Origin: Stenotrophomonas maltophilia | GTDB taxonomy: Bacteria > Pseudomonadota > Gammaproteobacteria > Xanthomonadales > Xanthomonadaceae | Reading direction: 5' to 3' | DNA: 64,000 nt | Assembly (NCBI RefSeq): GCF_002799245.1 | Contig: NZ_NEQV01000001.1 | Span: forward strand, 675,000-738,999 | Shown here: positions 8,345 to 16,494 of the stretch, in pieces | Layout of the letters: each line of letters begins with the position of its first letter | How positions within the stretch are numbered: position 1 is the stretch's first letter | The notes under the pieces: model-generated | What the model was told of the DNA's origin: nothing | Seen by the model: only the letters and a program-made list of their open reading frames with translations | Database searches by the model: none | Position numbers and translations under genes: made by a program

Positions 8345-9108
8345 GGCGGGTCCTGTACCAGCACGTGCGGTGCGGTCGGGACAGCCAGCGGCACGCACTG
8401 CCCCGGCTGCGCGACGCGGTGGCCGCGTGCGGCCAGCGCCACGCCATCGGCCACGCTGGCGTAGTGGTAGAGCATCATCCGGGACTGCAGCTCGGCGCTG
8501 TAGTCACGCTCCAGATCGTCCACGCCGGTGTGCGACGGGTTGCCGTGCAGGCCACAGTCGTGGGCGATCAGCTCGTTGTCATTGGCGAAGCGGGCCAGCA
8601 TCTCCGGAATCGGTCGTGTATCGCCGCTCCAGGTCAGCGCGCCCTGCAGGCGCAGGCCATAGGCGGTCTCCGGCCAGTGGTGGCGCACCGGAAACACTTC
8701 CAGGCGCACGCCCTCGTGCCAGAAGGCCTCGCCCACCACGATCAGCTGGAAGGCATCCCAGAAGTTCGCACCGCCCTCGGCCAGCACGTTCGGGTAATCC
8801 CCGATGCGCCGGTGCAGCAGCGGCACCACCGTGGCGGGCACGTACAGGCGCACCTTGCCGCGCCGGTGCGCATTGAAGAAGGTGTCCACGAACAGGCGCT
8901 CGAAGCCGGCGACGTGGTCCAGGTGCACATGGGTGACGAACAGCGCCTGCGGCAGGTGCCCGTAATGCGCCTTGAACGCGGTCAGGCCTTCACCGCCACA
9001 ATCGATGGTCAGCCACGGACGTCCATCCCGCTCGATCACCGACATCGGCGATCCCAGCTCGACCGCCGACGCATTGCCGACGCCGAGGAAACGCAACGAC
9101 CAATCCAT
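8341..9108 (-). CDS. Metallo-beta-lactamase-fold hydrolase (RNase Z-like branch)
   Basis: 255 residues with the zinc motif HVHLDH at residues 60-65, preceded by the typical TIDCGGEG turn and followed by further metal ligands in VFPVRHHWPETAYGLRL and LTWSGDTRPIPEML (the Asp of SGDT). The C-terminal HDCGLHGNPSHTG supplies additional His/Asp ligands. This layout resembles the RNase Z/ElaC-like group, but it lacks the full ElaC exosite arm, so tRNA processing should not be assumed. Its ATG overlaps the kdkA stop (ATGA), so translation is probably coupled. Substrate unknown; the kdkA link hints at an envelope or small phospho-substrate role, as inference only. Confidence 0.82.
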   Translation of the reverse strand: MDWSLRFLGVGNASAVELGSPMSVIERDGRPWLTIDCGGEGLTAFKAHYGHLPQALFVTHVHLDHVAGFERLFVDTFFNAHRRGKVRLYVPATVVPLLHRRIGDYPNVLAEGGANFWDAFQLIVVGEAFWHEGVRLEVFPVRHHWPETAYGLRLQGALTWSGDTRPIPEMLARFANDNELIAHDCGLHGNPSHTGVDDLERDYSAELQSRMMLYHYASVADGVALAARGHRVAQPGQCVPLAVPTAPHVLVQDPP

Positions 9109-9857
9109 CAGGTGCCCCGGTTCCAGGCCATGTCATAGGCGCGGCGCAGCCGCGCGTAGTCCTTCTGCACATCTTCCACGCTGCGCTCGCCGCGCAGCTT
9201 GACCAGCGAGCGCAGCAGCCGCTTGAGATTGCGTTCGCGCCAACCGGTGGCCGGGATGCGGATCACCCCGCGGTCGAAGTCGATCAGCCAGCCATGGCCA
9301 CTGCCATCGAACAGGATGTTGTGCGCGTTGAGGTCGGCATGGTCCAGCCCGGCACGGTGGAAGCGGGCGATCAGCCGCCCGGTCTCTTCCCAGGGGGCGC
9401 CCCGGCCAGCGACCAGTGCGCGGTCGGCCAGCGAGCGTACGCCCTCGATCCGCTCCATCAGGATCGCTGCCCGGTAGCGCAGGCCCTCGCGCATGTAGAA
9501 CGCAGCGATAGGCCGTGGCACCGGCAGTTTTTTCTCGCGCAGCGCGCGCATCAGGCGGAATTCAGCGAAGCTGCGGGTCCGGTCCGAGCCGCGCCACAGG
9601 TACTGGTCGTGGCTGATACGGGCCGCCATGCCGCCGCGCAGGTAGTGGCGGAGCACGCTGGCACCGAACGGCGCATCGACGAACCAGGCGCTGCCGCGGC
9701 CGCCCTCGCCCACCGGCCGGGCCTTGCTGCCCCAGTGCTGGGGCGAGAACAGGCCGATCTCGGCTTGCCGCAGCCGCTCGCGGTCGAACAGAATGGCCCC
9801 GATGCCGCGACCCTCGCGGCATGGCGTCAGCGCTTCATTGGCGTCGAATGCGACCAT
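9108..9857 (-). CDS. kdkA: 3-deoxy-D-manno-octulosonic acid kinase (Kdo kinase)
   Basis: 249 residues. The start [16 protein letters not shown] matches the family start, so the ATG at 9855-9857 is preferred over two upstream in-frame ATGs. The kinase fold shows [12 protein letters not shown] (catalytic Asp175) and IDFDRGV (residues 192-198, metal-binding DFD), as in KdkA and WaaP. KdkA phosphorylates the inner-core Kdo of lipopolysaccharide at O-4 in the cytoplasm, a feature of organisms with a single phosphorylated Kdo. It stands head to head with a family 9 glycosyltransferase with only 20 bases between them, so the two probably share a compact promoter region. Confidence 0.93.
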   Translation of the reverse strand: MVAFDANEALTPCREGRGIGAILFDRERLRQAEIGLFSPQHWGSKARPVGEGGRGSAWFVDAPFGASVLRHYLRGGMAARISHDQYLWRGSDRTRSFAEFRLMRALREKKLPVPRPIAAFYMREGLRYRAAILMERIEGVRSLADRALVAGRGAPWEETGRLIARFHRAGLDHADLNAHNILFDGSGHGWLIDFDRGVIRIPATGWRERNLKRLLRSLVKLRGERSVEDVQKDYARLRRAYDMAWNRGT

Positions 9858-9877
9858 TTCATTGAGTCTAACAACAC

Positions 9878-10924
9878 ATGGCATCAGCGTCCTCATCCTT
9901 GTGCCTCCTGCGCCTGTCCGCACTTGGCGATGTCACCCACGTGGTGCCCCTCGTGCGCACCCTGCAGGCCGCGCGCCCGGACACGCCGATCCACTGGATC
10001 ATCGACAAAGCCGGCCACAAGCTGCTCGATGGCCTGCCCGGCGTCACCTTCCATGCCTACGACAAGAAGAGCGGCATGGCCGGGGTCAAGGAACTGCGCA
10101 GGCAGCTGCCGCCGGGGCGCTTCGAAGCGCTGCTGCAGATGCAGGTCGCGTTCCGCGCCAACCTGCTGTCGGCGTTCATTCCAGCCGAGCGCCGCATCGG
10201 CTACGACCGCAGCCGCTCCAAGGACCTGCATGGGCTCTTCATCAACGAGCGCATCCCCGACCGCCCCGGCATCCATGTACTGGATGCGATCGGCAGCTTC
10301 TGCGAACCGCTGGGCCTGCGCCAGACCGGGGTCAGCTGGGACCTGGCCGTGCCGCCGTCCGCCTTCGAGTGGGCCGCCGCGCAGTGGCAGGACGATGGCC
10401 GCCCGGTGCTGATGATCTCGCCCTGTTCCAGCCACGTGCGCCGCAACTGGTACGCCGACCGCTACGCCGCAGTGGCCAACCACGCCGTGCAGCGCGGCTG
10501 GCAGGTGGTGCTGTGCGGTGGCCGCAGCGAGCTGGAACGCAGCATGGCCGACGCCATCCAGGCGCAGCTGCACACGCCGGCACTGGACCTGGTCGGCAAG
10601 GACACGCTGAAGCAGCTGCCCGCCCTGCTGGCCCGCGCCAACCTGGTGATGACGCCCGATTCCGGCCCGATGCACATCGCCAATGCCATGGGCACCAAGG
10701 TGCTGGGCCTGCATGCGGCCAGCAATCCGCACCGCAGTGGCCCGTACTCGGACCGCCGCTACTGCGTGGACCGCTATGACGATGCGGCACGCAAGTACCT
10801 GGCCAAGCAGGCCGCCGACCTGAAGTGGGGCACCAAGATCGAGTTCGACGATGTGATGGAACTGATCACCGTCGAAGACGGTATCGCCGCCTTCGAACGC
10901 TACGTCGCCGACCACCTGGGGTGA
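9878..10924 (+). CDS. Glycosyltransferase family 9 protein (heptosyltransferase-like)
   Basis: 348 residues. The N-terminus [20 protein letters not shown] is the signature of family 9 LPS heptosyltransferases (LRxSALGDV). The C-terminal nucleotide-sugar site is visible in [21 protein letters not shown] and [29 protein letters not shown]. Such enzymes add L-glycero-D-manno-heptose, or another sugar, to the LPS inner core at the cytoplasmic face. It is divergent from kdkA, which fits an inner-core role. Whether it is the WaaC, WaaF or a later transferase cannot be decided from sequence alone, so no symbol is given. Confidence 0.88.
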   Translation: MASASSSLCLLRLSALGDVTHVVPLVRTLQAARPDTPIHWIIDKAGHKLLDGLPGVTFHAYDKKSGMAGVKELRRQLPPGRFEALLQMQVAFRANLLSAFIPAERRIGYDRSRSKDLHGLFINERIPDRPGIHVLDAIGSFCEPLGLRQTGVSWDLAVPPSAFEWAAAQWQDDGRPVLMISPCSSHVRRNWYADRYAAVANHAVQRGWQVVLCGGRSELERSMADAIQAQLHTPALDLVGKDTLKQLPALLARANLVMTPDSGPMHIANAMGTKVLGLHAASNPHRSGPYSDRRYCVDRYDDAARKYLAKQAADLKWGTKIEFDDVMELITVEDGIAAFERYVADHLG

Positions 10925-10934
10925 TCCCTGCCGC

Positions 10935-10987
10935 GCCGGGCCATGCCCGGCTGCGGTGGAAGCAGCCGAGCATGGGCTCGGCTCTAC
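10935..10987. repeat. Palindromic repeats, SMAG-like unit plus a GCCGGGCATGCCCGGC-type hairpin
   Basis: Two short palindromes follow the glycosyltransferase. The second (10964-10987) is the AGCCGAGC/GCTCGGCT palindrome ending CTAC, an inverted copy of the GTAG units at 18.5 kb. It lies between two convergent genes. Confidence 0.75.
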
Positions 10988-10996
10988 AGGAGCGGA

Positions 10997-11401
10997 TTAC
11001 GCGCGCTGCGCGTAATCCTGATAGGACTTCTCTTCCACGTACGCCGAGCCCAGCGCCAGGTTGATCGCCTTCTTGATGCGCGCGCGTTCGTCGTTGCGCA
11101 GGTAGACGCTGCGCGCCAGGTCGATGAAGCCCTGGTCGAACGCCTGCGCCTTCTCCTTCAGCCGGATGTCGTCCTCGATGTCCCACAGCTGCTCGTTGAC
11201 CGCCTTCAGCTCGGCACGCAGCTTGGCGACATCCTTCACCGCCGCCGGGTGTGCCATCCAGGTCTGCTCCAGCGCCGACAGCTCCCTGCGCACATTGGCC
11301 AGCTTGCCCTCGTCACTGATGCGCTCGGACTTGATCTGCAGGATCGAGATCTTGTCCAGCAGCTCGCCGAAAGAAACGGGGACGAGGATTTCAGCGGTCA
11401 T
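10997..11401 (-). CDS. DUF6165 family protein
   Basis: 134 residues from an ATG at 11399-11401; the open frame extends further upstream but without family similarity. The sequence MTAEILVPVSFGELLDKISILQIKS, then a long charged helical region with LKAVNEQLWDIEDDIRLKEK, is typical of DUF6165, a small cytosolic protein often found near LPS or capsule glycosyltransferases. No catalytic motif is evident and coiled-coil-like helices dominate. It is convergent with the family 9 glycosyltransferase. Function unknown. Confidence 0.82.
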   Translation of the reverse strand: MTAEILVPVSFGELLDKISILQIKSERISDEGKLANVRRELSALEQTWMAHPAAVKDVAKLRAELKAVNEQLWDIEDDIRLKEKAQAFDQGFIDLARSVYLRNDERARIKKAINLALGSAYVEEKSYQDYAQRA

Positions 11402-11510
11402 CGGGGAAAGCTCCAGCAGGTGATGCGCACATGGTAACCCGCGCCTGCGCGATCGCTGGCGGGTGCATGTGCCGCACCACCGCCTGAACCGGCAACGTGC
11501 AGCATCCACT

Positions 11511-11535
11511 AGTAACTTCCATATTTGAAGTTACT
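11511..11535. promoter_or_regulatory. Palindromic operator upstream of the HxlR regulator
   Basis: A perfect 9-bp inverted repeat AGTAACTTC/GAAGTTACT with a 7-base spacer CATATTT, ending 16 bases before the HxlR start codon. Size and position fit a winged-helix dimer site for autoregulation. A core promoter could not be identified with confidence. Confidence 0.7.
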
Positions 11536-11551
11536 CGTTTACGCTGCCCGT

Positions 11552-12064
11552 ATGAGAACGACCAGCTTCGCCACGATGGAATGCCCGACGGCACGGGCAC
11601 TGGACTGCATTGGCGAATCCTGGAGCCTGCTGATCCTGCGCGACGCCTTCCAGGGCTGCCGGCGCTTCGACGACTTCCAGCAGAGCCTGGGCATCCCTGC
11701 CAACACCCTCGCGCGCCGCCTGAAGCACCTGGTCGACAACGGCCTGCTGCAGAAGCAGGCGTACAGCGAACGCCCACCGCGCCATGAGTACGTGCTGACC
11801 AGCAAAGGCCAGGAGCTGTTCCCGGTGCTGGTGGTGCTGTTCGACTGGGGCAGTCGCCACCTCACCCCTGAGGGGACCGCCGTTTCGCAGATCGACCGCG
11901 CTAGCGGTGCGCCGCTGCAATCGATGGTGGTCGACCGCCACACCCGTACGCCGATCACCGTCGATCGCGTCCTGCTGCAGCCGGGCCCGGTGGCCTCCGA
12001 ACAGGTCAGGCAACGCGCCGCGCAGGTCGAAGCGCTCTGGAAAGACGTCCCCCTGCCCGAATGA
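11552..12064 (+). CDS. HxlR-family transcriptional regulator
   Basis: 170 residues. The winged-helix pattern CPTARALDCIGESWSLLILRDAFQGCRRFDDFQQSLG, then the recognition helix IPANTLARRLKHLVDNGLL and the wing RPPRHEYVLTSKGQEL, is diagnostic for HxlR. Cys11 is the conserved N-terminal cysteine that acts as a redox or electrophile sensor in some members (YodB, HypR, QorR). Cys19 and Cys35 are extra cysteines. About 60 residues extend beyond the usual core. The ATG at 11552 is chosen because the domain begins there; an ATG at 11525 would overlap the operator. The gene overlaps the downstream ketoacyl synthase by four bases (ATGA), so the two are one unit. Confidence 0.9.
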   Translation: MRTTSFATMECPTARALDCIGESWSLLILRDAFQGCRRFDDFQQSLGIPANTLARRLKHLVDNGLLQKQAYSERPPRHEYVLTSKGQELFPVLVVLFDWGSRHLTPEGTAVSQIDRASGAPLQSMVVDRHTRTPITVDRVLLQPGPVASEQVRQRAAQVEALWKDVPLPE

Positions 12065-13419
12065 ACCCCACCGTGCCTGCCGCCATGAACACCTCCTCTC
12101 TTTCTCCCCCGTATCCGCTGGGCTATCGCCGCGTCGTGGTCACCGGCATCGGCATGATCACGCCACTGGGCATGACCGTGGCGACCAGCTGGCGCAACCT
12201 GCTGGACGGCCACAGCGGCGTGCGCCCGATCGATCGTTTCGACGCCGCACAGCTGCCCTGCCGCGTCGCCGGACTGCTGCCGCACGGCAACCGCGCGAGC
12301 GGCGGCTTCGATCCGGCCGACTGGGCCGACAGCAAAGAACTGAAGAAGATGGACGACTTCATCGTCTATGCGCTGGCTGCTGCGCATGAAGCCATCCACG
12401 ATGCGGGCTGGTTGCCGCAGGACAACGCGCAGCGCGACCGCACCGGCGTCATGGTCGGCGCCGGCATCGGCGGCCTGCCCGGTATCGAAGCCACCGCGCG
12501 CGTGCTTGAGCGAACCTCCGCGCGGCGCATCTCCCCGTTCTTCATCCCCTCCACGCTGATCAACCTGGCCGGCGGGCATATCGCCATCCAGTACGGCTTC
12601 CGTGGCCCTGCGCATGCCGCCGTGACCGCCTGTGCGTCGGGGGCCCATGCCATTGGCGATGCCGCGCGGATGATCGCGCTGGACGATGCCGACGTCATGA
12701 TCGCCGGCGGTACCGAGGCGGCCGTGTGCGAACTCGGCATCGGCGGCTTCTGCGCGGCGCGCGCACTGTCAACGGCGTTCAATGACACACCGGAGCAGGC
12801 ATCGCGGCCCTGGGACAGGGATCGCGATGGTTTCGTCATGGGCGAAGGCAGCGGCATCCTGGTGCTGGAGGAGTATGAGCACGCGCGTCGGCGTGGCGCC
12901 CGCATCCATGCCGAGATCGTGGGTTATGGGATGTCCGGCGATGGCTACCACATCGTGTCGCCGCCGGAAGACGGCAATGGCGCCGCCCGTGCCATGCAGG
13001 CCGCCCTGCGCCGCGCCGGCATCGCCCCGGAGCGCATCGACTATCTGAATGCCCATGCGACCTCGACCATGGCTGGCGATCTGGCCGAGATTGCCGCCAT
13101 CAGGAGCGTGTTTGGTGCGCACGCCACCACAGGTACGATGTCGATCTCTTCAACCAAGTCCTCGATGGGCCACCTGCTGGGCGCCGCCGGCAGCGTCGAA
13201 GCCATTCTCTCGATCCTCGCACTGCGCGACCAGGTGGCTCCGCCCACCCGCAACCTGGACACCGCATCGGATGCCTGTGCCGGGCTCGACCTCACCGCGA
13301 AGGTGCCGCGACACCGCCGCATCGATTACGCGCTGTCGAACTCGTTCGGCTTTGGCGGCACCAACGCCAGCCTGGTGTTCCGCAGGCTGCCCGAACAGGA
13401 CATGGCCGCTACGGCGTAA
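12061..13419 (+). CDS. fabF: Beta-ketoacyl-ACP synthase II (FabF-type), regulator-linked copy
   Basis: 452 residues with a complete condensing-enzyme core: nucleophile Cys191 in TACASG, His332 in NAHATST, Lys366 and His371 in SSTKSSMGHLLGAAG. It elongates acyl-ACP with malonyl-ACP in fatty acid synthesis. About 22 residues precede the usual FabF start (RRVVVTGIGM); an internal ATG at codon 9 is an alternative. NAHATS replaces the common NAHGTS. Most bacteria keep housekeeping fabF next to acpP and fabG; here it is coupled to an HxlR regulator, which suggests a second, inducible copy for a special acyl product or a stress response. The active site looks intact. Confidence 0.88.
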   Translation: MNPTVPAAMNTSSLSPPYPLGYRRVVVTGIGMITPLGMTVATSWRNLLDGHSGVRPIDRFDAAQLPCRVAGLLPHGNRASGGFDPADWADSKELKKMDDFIVYALAAAHEAIHDAGWLPQDNAQRDRTGVMVGAGIGGLPGIEATARVLERTSARRISPFFIPSTLINLAGGHIAIQYGFRGPAHAAVTACASGAHAIGDAARMIALDDADVMIAGGTEAAVCELGIGGFCAARALSTAFNDTPEQASRPWDRDRDGFVMGEGSGILVLEEYEHARRRGARIHAEIVGYGMSGDGYHIVSPPEDGNGAARAMQAALRRAGIAPERIDYLNAHATSTMAGDLAEIAAIRSVFGAHATTGTMSISSTKSSMGHLLGAAGSVEAILSILALRDQVAPPTRNLDTASDACAGLDLTAKVPRHRRIDYALSNSFGFGGTNASLVFRRLPEQDMAATA

Positions 13420-13431
13420 CTCCCGCTATGC

Positions 13432-13454
13432 ATCCACGCATGGCGTGGATCTAC
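13432..13454. repeat. SMAG-like GTAG palindrome, inverted orientation
   Basis: ATCCACGC/GCGTGGAT arms followed by CTAC. It lies downstream of fabF. Same type as the units at 14576 and 60782. Confidence 0.8.
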
Positions 13455-13560
13455 TGATGCATCTGGAGCAACAAGCCCCTCGGTTGAGGGGCTGCCCCGA
13501 CAAGGGCGGGGAGAGGCCGGCAACGTGTAGGGCGACGCGTGAAACGCGCGTCGCGTCCCG

Positions 13561-13616
13561 CGCCAGATAAAAGAAAAAGGGCTGCCTTTCGGCAGCCCTT
13601 TTTCTTTTATCTGGCG
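13561..13616. terminator. Long perfect palindrome and bidirectional terminator between fabF and tRNA-Ser
   Basis: Perfect 26-bp arms around a TTTC loop. The centre is a classic GGGCTGCC/GGCAGCCC stem with an A-rich side and a T-rich side, so it can terminate on both strands. The right arm runs into the CCA end of tRNA-Ser. Confidence 0.88.
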
Positions 13617-13702
13617 GAGAGGGGGGGATTCGAACCCCCGAGGCGCTATAAACGCCTGCCTGATTTCGAGTCAGGTACATTCAACCACTCTGCCACCTCT
13701 CC
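13612..13702 (-). tRNA. tRNA-Ser(CGA)
   Basis: A 91-base class II tRNA with encoded CCA. The anticodon loop CTCGAAA gives anticodon CGA (UCG codons). The acceptor stem GGAGAGG/CCTCTCC, the long variable arm and the T-loop GGTTCGAATCC are all intact. Confidence 0.96.
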
Positions 13703-13867
13703 GGGTGGTCCCCGGCGGACCGGGGACGCGCATCATACGAGGAAGTAAGGCCGACGACAAGTCATTCCGGTCAATGAAGTGAAAATTTCCTGAGTGCATG
13801 CCTTGCCGGATGCCTGCAGCCCCCTGATGATGCCTGTCTCCCCAGCAATACCCCGCCCCCGCACACC

Positions 13868-14572
13868 ATGATCGAATTCGGACATCTCACCCACCCCGGC
13901 CTGCGCCGCGAGCTCAACGAAGACACCTACTACGGTGACAGCGAGCTGGCCCTGTGGCTGGTGGCCGATGGCATGGGCGGCCACGCCTGTGGCGAGGTGG
14001 CCAGCGCGCTGGCGCGCGAAACCATCGTGCGCGAGATCCGCCGTGGCGCGCCGCTGGCCCACGCCATCCGCACCGCCGACGAAGAGATCATCCGCGCCTC
14101 GCGCCGGCGCAACGACACCCTGCCGATGGGCACCACCGTGGTCGCAGCACGTGTGCAGGGCAATCGCTATGAAGTGGCCTGGGTCGGCGACAGCCGTGCC
14201 TATCTGTGGCGTGATGGCCAGCTGGCGCAGCTCAGCCAGGACCACAGTGTGGTGCAGGAACTGGTCGCGCAGGGCAACCTGACCGCCGAACAGGCGCGTG
14301 CGCATCCGCATCGCAACGTGGTCACCCAGGCACTGGGCGTGACCGATCCGGCGCATCTGAACGTGGCCACCACCAGCGGTGAACTGCGCCCGGGCATGCA
14401 GTTGCTGCTGTGCAGTGACGGCCTGACCGAGGAAGTGGACGACCGCGGTATCGCCCGCACCCTTGCCTTCGAGGACGCCAGCGCGCAGGAATGCGTGGAC
14501 ACGCTGGTCGCCGCCGCGCTCGACGGCGGTGGCCGCGACAACATCAGCGTGATCCTGGTGCGCTGCCACTGA
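13868..14572 (+). CDS. PP2C-family serine/threonine protein phosphatase
   Basis: 234 residues, a single bacterial PP2C domain. Metal-binding and catalytic motifs are present in order: RRELNEDTYY, VADGMGGHACGEVAS, TTVVAARV, WVGDSRAYLW, LSQDHSVVQ, LCSDGLTEEV and GGRDNISVIL. It dephosphorylates Ser/Thr on proteins in the cytoplasm and needs Mn or Mg. No partner Hanks kinase or FHA protein is visible nearby, so its target is unknown. It is the first gene right of tRNA-Ser and convergent with dnaQ. The start MIEFGHLTHPG matches the family. Confidence 0.9.
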   Translation: MIEFGHLTHPGLRRELNEDTYYGDSELALWLVADGMGGHACGEVASALARETIVREIRRGAPLAHAIRTADEEIIRASRRRNDTLPMGTTVVAARVQGNRYEVAWVGDSRAYLWRDGQLAQLSQDHSVVQELVAQGNLTAEQARAHPHRNVVTQALGVTDPAHLNVATTSGELRPGMQLLLCSDGLTEEVDDRGIARTLAFEDASAQECVDTLVAAALDGGGRDNISVILVRCH

Positions 14573-14575
14573 CCG

Positions 14576-14624
14576 GTAGATCCACGCCATGCGTGGATAC
14601 GGCACTGCCGGCCAGCGGCCGGCA
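14576..14624. repeat. Two adjacent SMAG-like palindromes
   Basis: GTAG followed by ATCCACGC/GCGTGGAT (14576-14598), then TGCCGGCC/GGCCGGCA (14606-14624). The pair fills the gap between two convergent genes. Confidence 0.82.
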
Positions 14625-14637
14625 CTTCCCCGATGCA

Positions 14638-15369
14638 TTACGCGCTGGCGGCTTCTTCCACCTTGGGGCCATCCCACAGTGCGTGGCCGGCCTTCTTGCG
14701 CAGCCGCTCCAGCCGTGCGGCATGTGCTTCCAGCTCCGACGGCGTCGCCACCACGCGCGGGCGCGGCAGCAGCTTGCTGGTATCGAAGGCCTGCAGCGCC
14801 GCACCGGCGCCACCGCCATCGTCATCACCCAGGCCGAAGCCGATCTCTTCCTGGCCCGAGGTCAGCGCGATGTAGACGTCGCCCAGGATCTGCGCATCAA
14901 GCAGGCCGCCATGCAGCGCGCGGTGCGAGTTGTCCACGCCCAGACGCTTGCACAGTGCATCCAGCGAATTGCGCTGGCCCGGGAAGCGCTCCCGCGCCAT
15001 CACCAGGGTATCGATCACCGTGCAGCGATCGGTGATCTTTCCGTACTGCGGGCCCAGCAGCGACAGCTCGTTGTCGAGGAAGCCCAGATCGAACGCCGCG
15101 TTGTGGATGATCAGTTCGGCGCCATCGATGAAGGCCAGGAACTCATCGGCGATCTGCGCGAAGTCCGGCTTGTCAGCCAGGAACTCCAGGGTCAGGCCGG
15201 TGACTTCCTGCGCACCCTGCTCGAACTCGCAGTCCGGCTTGATGTACTGGTGGTAGTTGTTGCCGGTCGGGCGGCGCTTGAACAGCTCCACGCAGCCGAT
15301 TTCGACGATGCGGTTGCCCTTCTTCCATTCCAGGCCGGTGGTTTCGGTATCGAGGATGATCTGACGCAT
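14638..15369 (-). CDS. dnaQ: DNA polymerase III epsilon subunit (3'-5' proofreading exonuclease)
   Basis: 243 residues, the normal length. The DEDDh exonuclease motifs are visible: ILDTETTGLEW (Asp7, Glu9), IIHNAAFDLGFLDNE, and HRALHGGLLDAQ with the catalytic His. The C-terminal region SELEAHAARLERLRKK is the part that binds the alpha subunit. It proofreads replication errors in the holoenzyme core. It starts four bases after rnhA ends and both read leftward with an upstream methyltransferase, so it is co-transcribed with rnhA. Confidence 0.96.
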   Translation of the reverse strand: MRQIILDTETTGLEWKKGNRIVEIGCVELFKRRPTGNNYHQYIKPDCEFEQGAQEVTGLTLEFLADKPDFAQIADEFLAFIDGAELIIHNAAFDLGFLDNELSLLGPQYGKITDRCTVIDTLVMARERFPGQRNSLDALCKRLGVDNSHRALHGGLLDAQILGDVYIALTSGQEEIGFGLGDDDGGGAGAALQAFDTSKLLPRPRVVATPSELEAHAARLERLRKKAGHALWDGPKVEEAASA

Positions 15370-15373
15370 GGGC

Positions 15374-15826
15374 TCAGTTTACCGGGCTCGAGTCACGGAT
15401 CTGGATGGCCGCATTGCGCGCCAGGGTATCCACCCGCTCGTTGTCCGGGTCGCCGGAGTGGCCCTTCACCCAGCGCCAGTCGATCTGGTGCCGCAGCGTG
15501 GCGGCATGCAGGCGCTCCCACAGCTCGCGGTTCTTCACCGGGTCGCCGCCGGCGGTCTTCCAGTTCTTGCGGATCCAGCCGGGCATCCACTGGGTCAGGC
15601 CCTGCCGGACATACTGCGAATCGGTGTAGAGCACGATGTTGCAGGGCTCGGTCAGCGTCTCCAGGCCGGAAATGGCTGCCATCAGCTCCATCCGGTTGTT
15701 GGTGGTGTGCGCTTCGCCGCCGCTCAGCTCACGCTCGTGGCCCTTGTAGCGCAGCAGTGCAGCCCAGCCGCCGGGGCCGGGATTGCCAAGGCAGGAACCG
15801 TCGGTGTGGATTTCGATGGTTTTCAA
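15374..15826 (-). CDS. rnhA: Ribonuclease HI
   Basis: 150 residues. The catalytic carboxylates are in [15 protein letters not shown] (Asp9), [10 protein letters not shown] (Glu), LYTDSQYV (Asp) and [12 protein letters not shown] (Asp), with the basic handle [14 protein letters not shown]. It degrades RNA in RNA:DNA hybrids and removes primers and R-loops. It sits between a methyltransferase gene (12-base gap) and dnaQ (4-base gap). In E. coli rnhA and dnaQ are divergent; here they are in tandem. Confidence 0.97.
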   Translation of the reverse strand: MKTIEIHTDGSCLGNPGPGGWAALLRYKGHERELSGGEAHTTNNRMELMAAISGLETLTEPCNIVLYTDSQYVRQGLTQWMPGWIRKNWKTAGGDPVKNRELWERLHAATLRHQIDWRWVKGHSGDPDNERVDTLARNAAIQIRDSSPVN

Positions 15827-15838
15827 TACAACTCCAGA

Positions 15839-16483
15839 TCAGGTAGCAACGGTGCCGTGCCAACGCACCGGCAACGGTTTCGGCCCGGGCAGGGCCAGCG
15901 TGCGCTTTTCAGCATGGAACAGGCAGGCTGCGCGCAGCGGCGCCCAACCGCCCGGGCGGCGGCTGCCGGCGCCGCGCCAGAGCGGGCCGAGGTAACGCAT
16001 ATCGTCGCACTCCAGCCCGTGGCGGCCGAGCAGCAGGCGGATCCGCTGTGGCGTGCGCACCACCAGTCCGTGCTGGCGCCAGTGCGTGCGGTAAGGGCTG
16101 AACGGGTTGAGGCTGCTCAGCCACAGGTGACCACCCGGCATCAGCACGCGCTCGCACTCGTCCAGCAGCTGGTCGGCATCGCCCGTGGTGACATGCTGCA
16201 GCACAACCGCGTTGACGCTCTCGTTGGCCAGCGGCAGCGGCAGTGCGCAGCGGGTATCGCCGGCATAGCCCTGCCCTTGCCGGAACAGGCGCAGACCGCG
16301 CCCGCCCGGCTGCGCATCGTCCAGCCAGGCCGCACTCGGTGCGATCCACAGCCAGGGCTGCGTCGGCAGCACCGACAGCTGCGGCAGCAGCAACTGCCGC
16401 TCCAGCACGCGCAAGGCTTCCGCCGGTTCACTGTCGAACCACGGGGTCTGGCTCGCTTGACGGGTGCTCTGCAGCGCGGGCAT
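15839..16483 (-). CDS. Class I SAM-dependent methyltransferase (YafS-like position)
   Basis: 214 residues with a methyltransferase_11-like core: [47 protein letters not shown]. The first SAM-binding strand is degenerate; the usual GxGxG is not obvious around [13 protein letters not shown]. The same gene order (methyltransferase, rnhA, dnaQ beside gloB and mltD) occurs in many gammaproteobacteria, where the gene is called yafS. Substrate unknown. Its start is 11 bases from the divergent gloB start, so promoters of the two overlap. Confidence 0.85.
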   Translation of the reverse strand: MPALQSTRQASQTPWFDSEPAEALRVLERQLLLPQLSVLPTQPWLWIAPSAAWLDDAQPGGRGLRLFRQGQGYAGDTRCALPLPLANESVNAVVLQHVTTGDADQLLDECERVLMPGGHLWLSSLNPFSPYRTHWRQHGLVVRTPQRIRLLLGRHGLECDDMRYLGPLWRGAGSRRPGGWAPLRAACLFHAEKRTLALPGPKPLPVRWHGTVAT

Positions 16484-16494
16484 GGTCCAATTCT

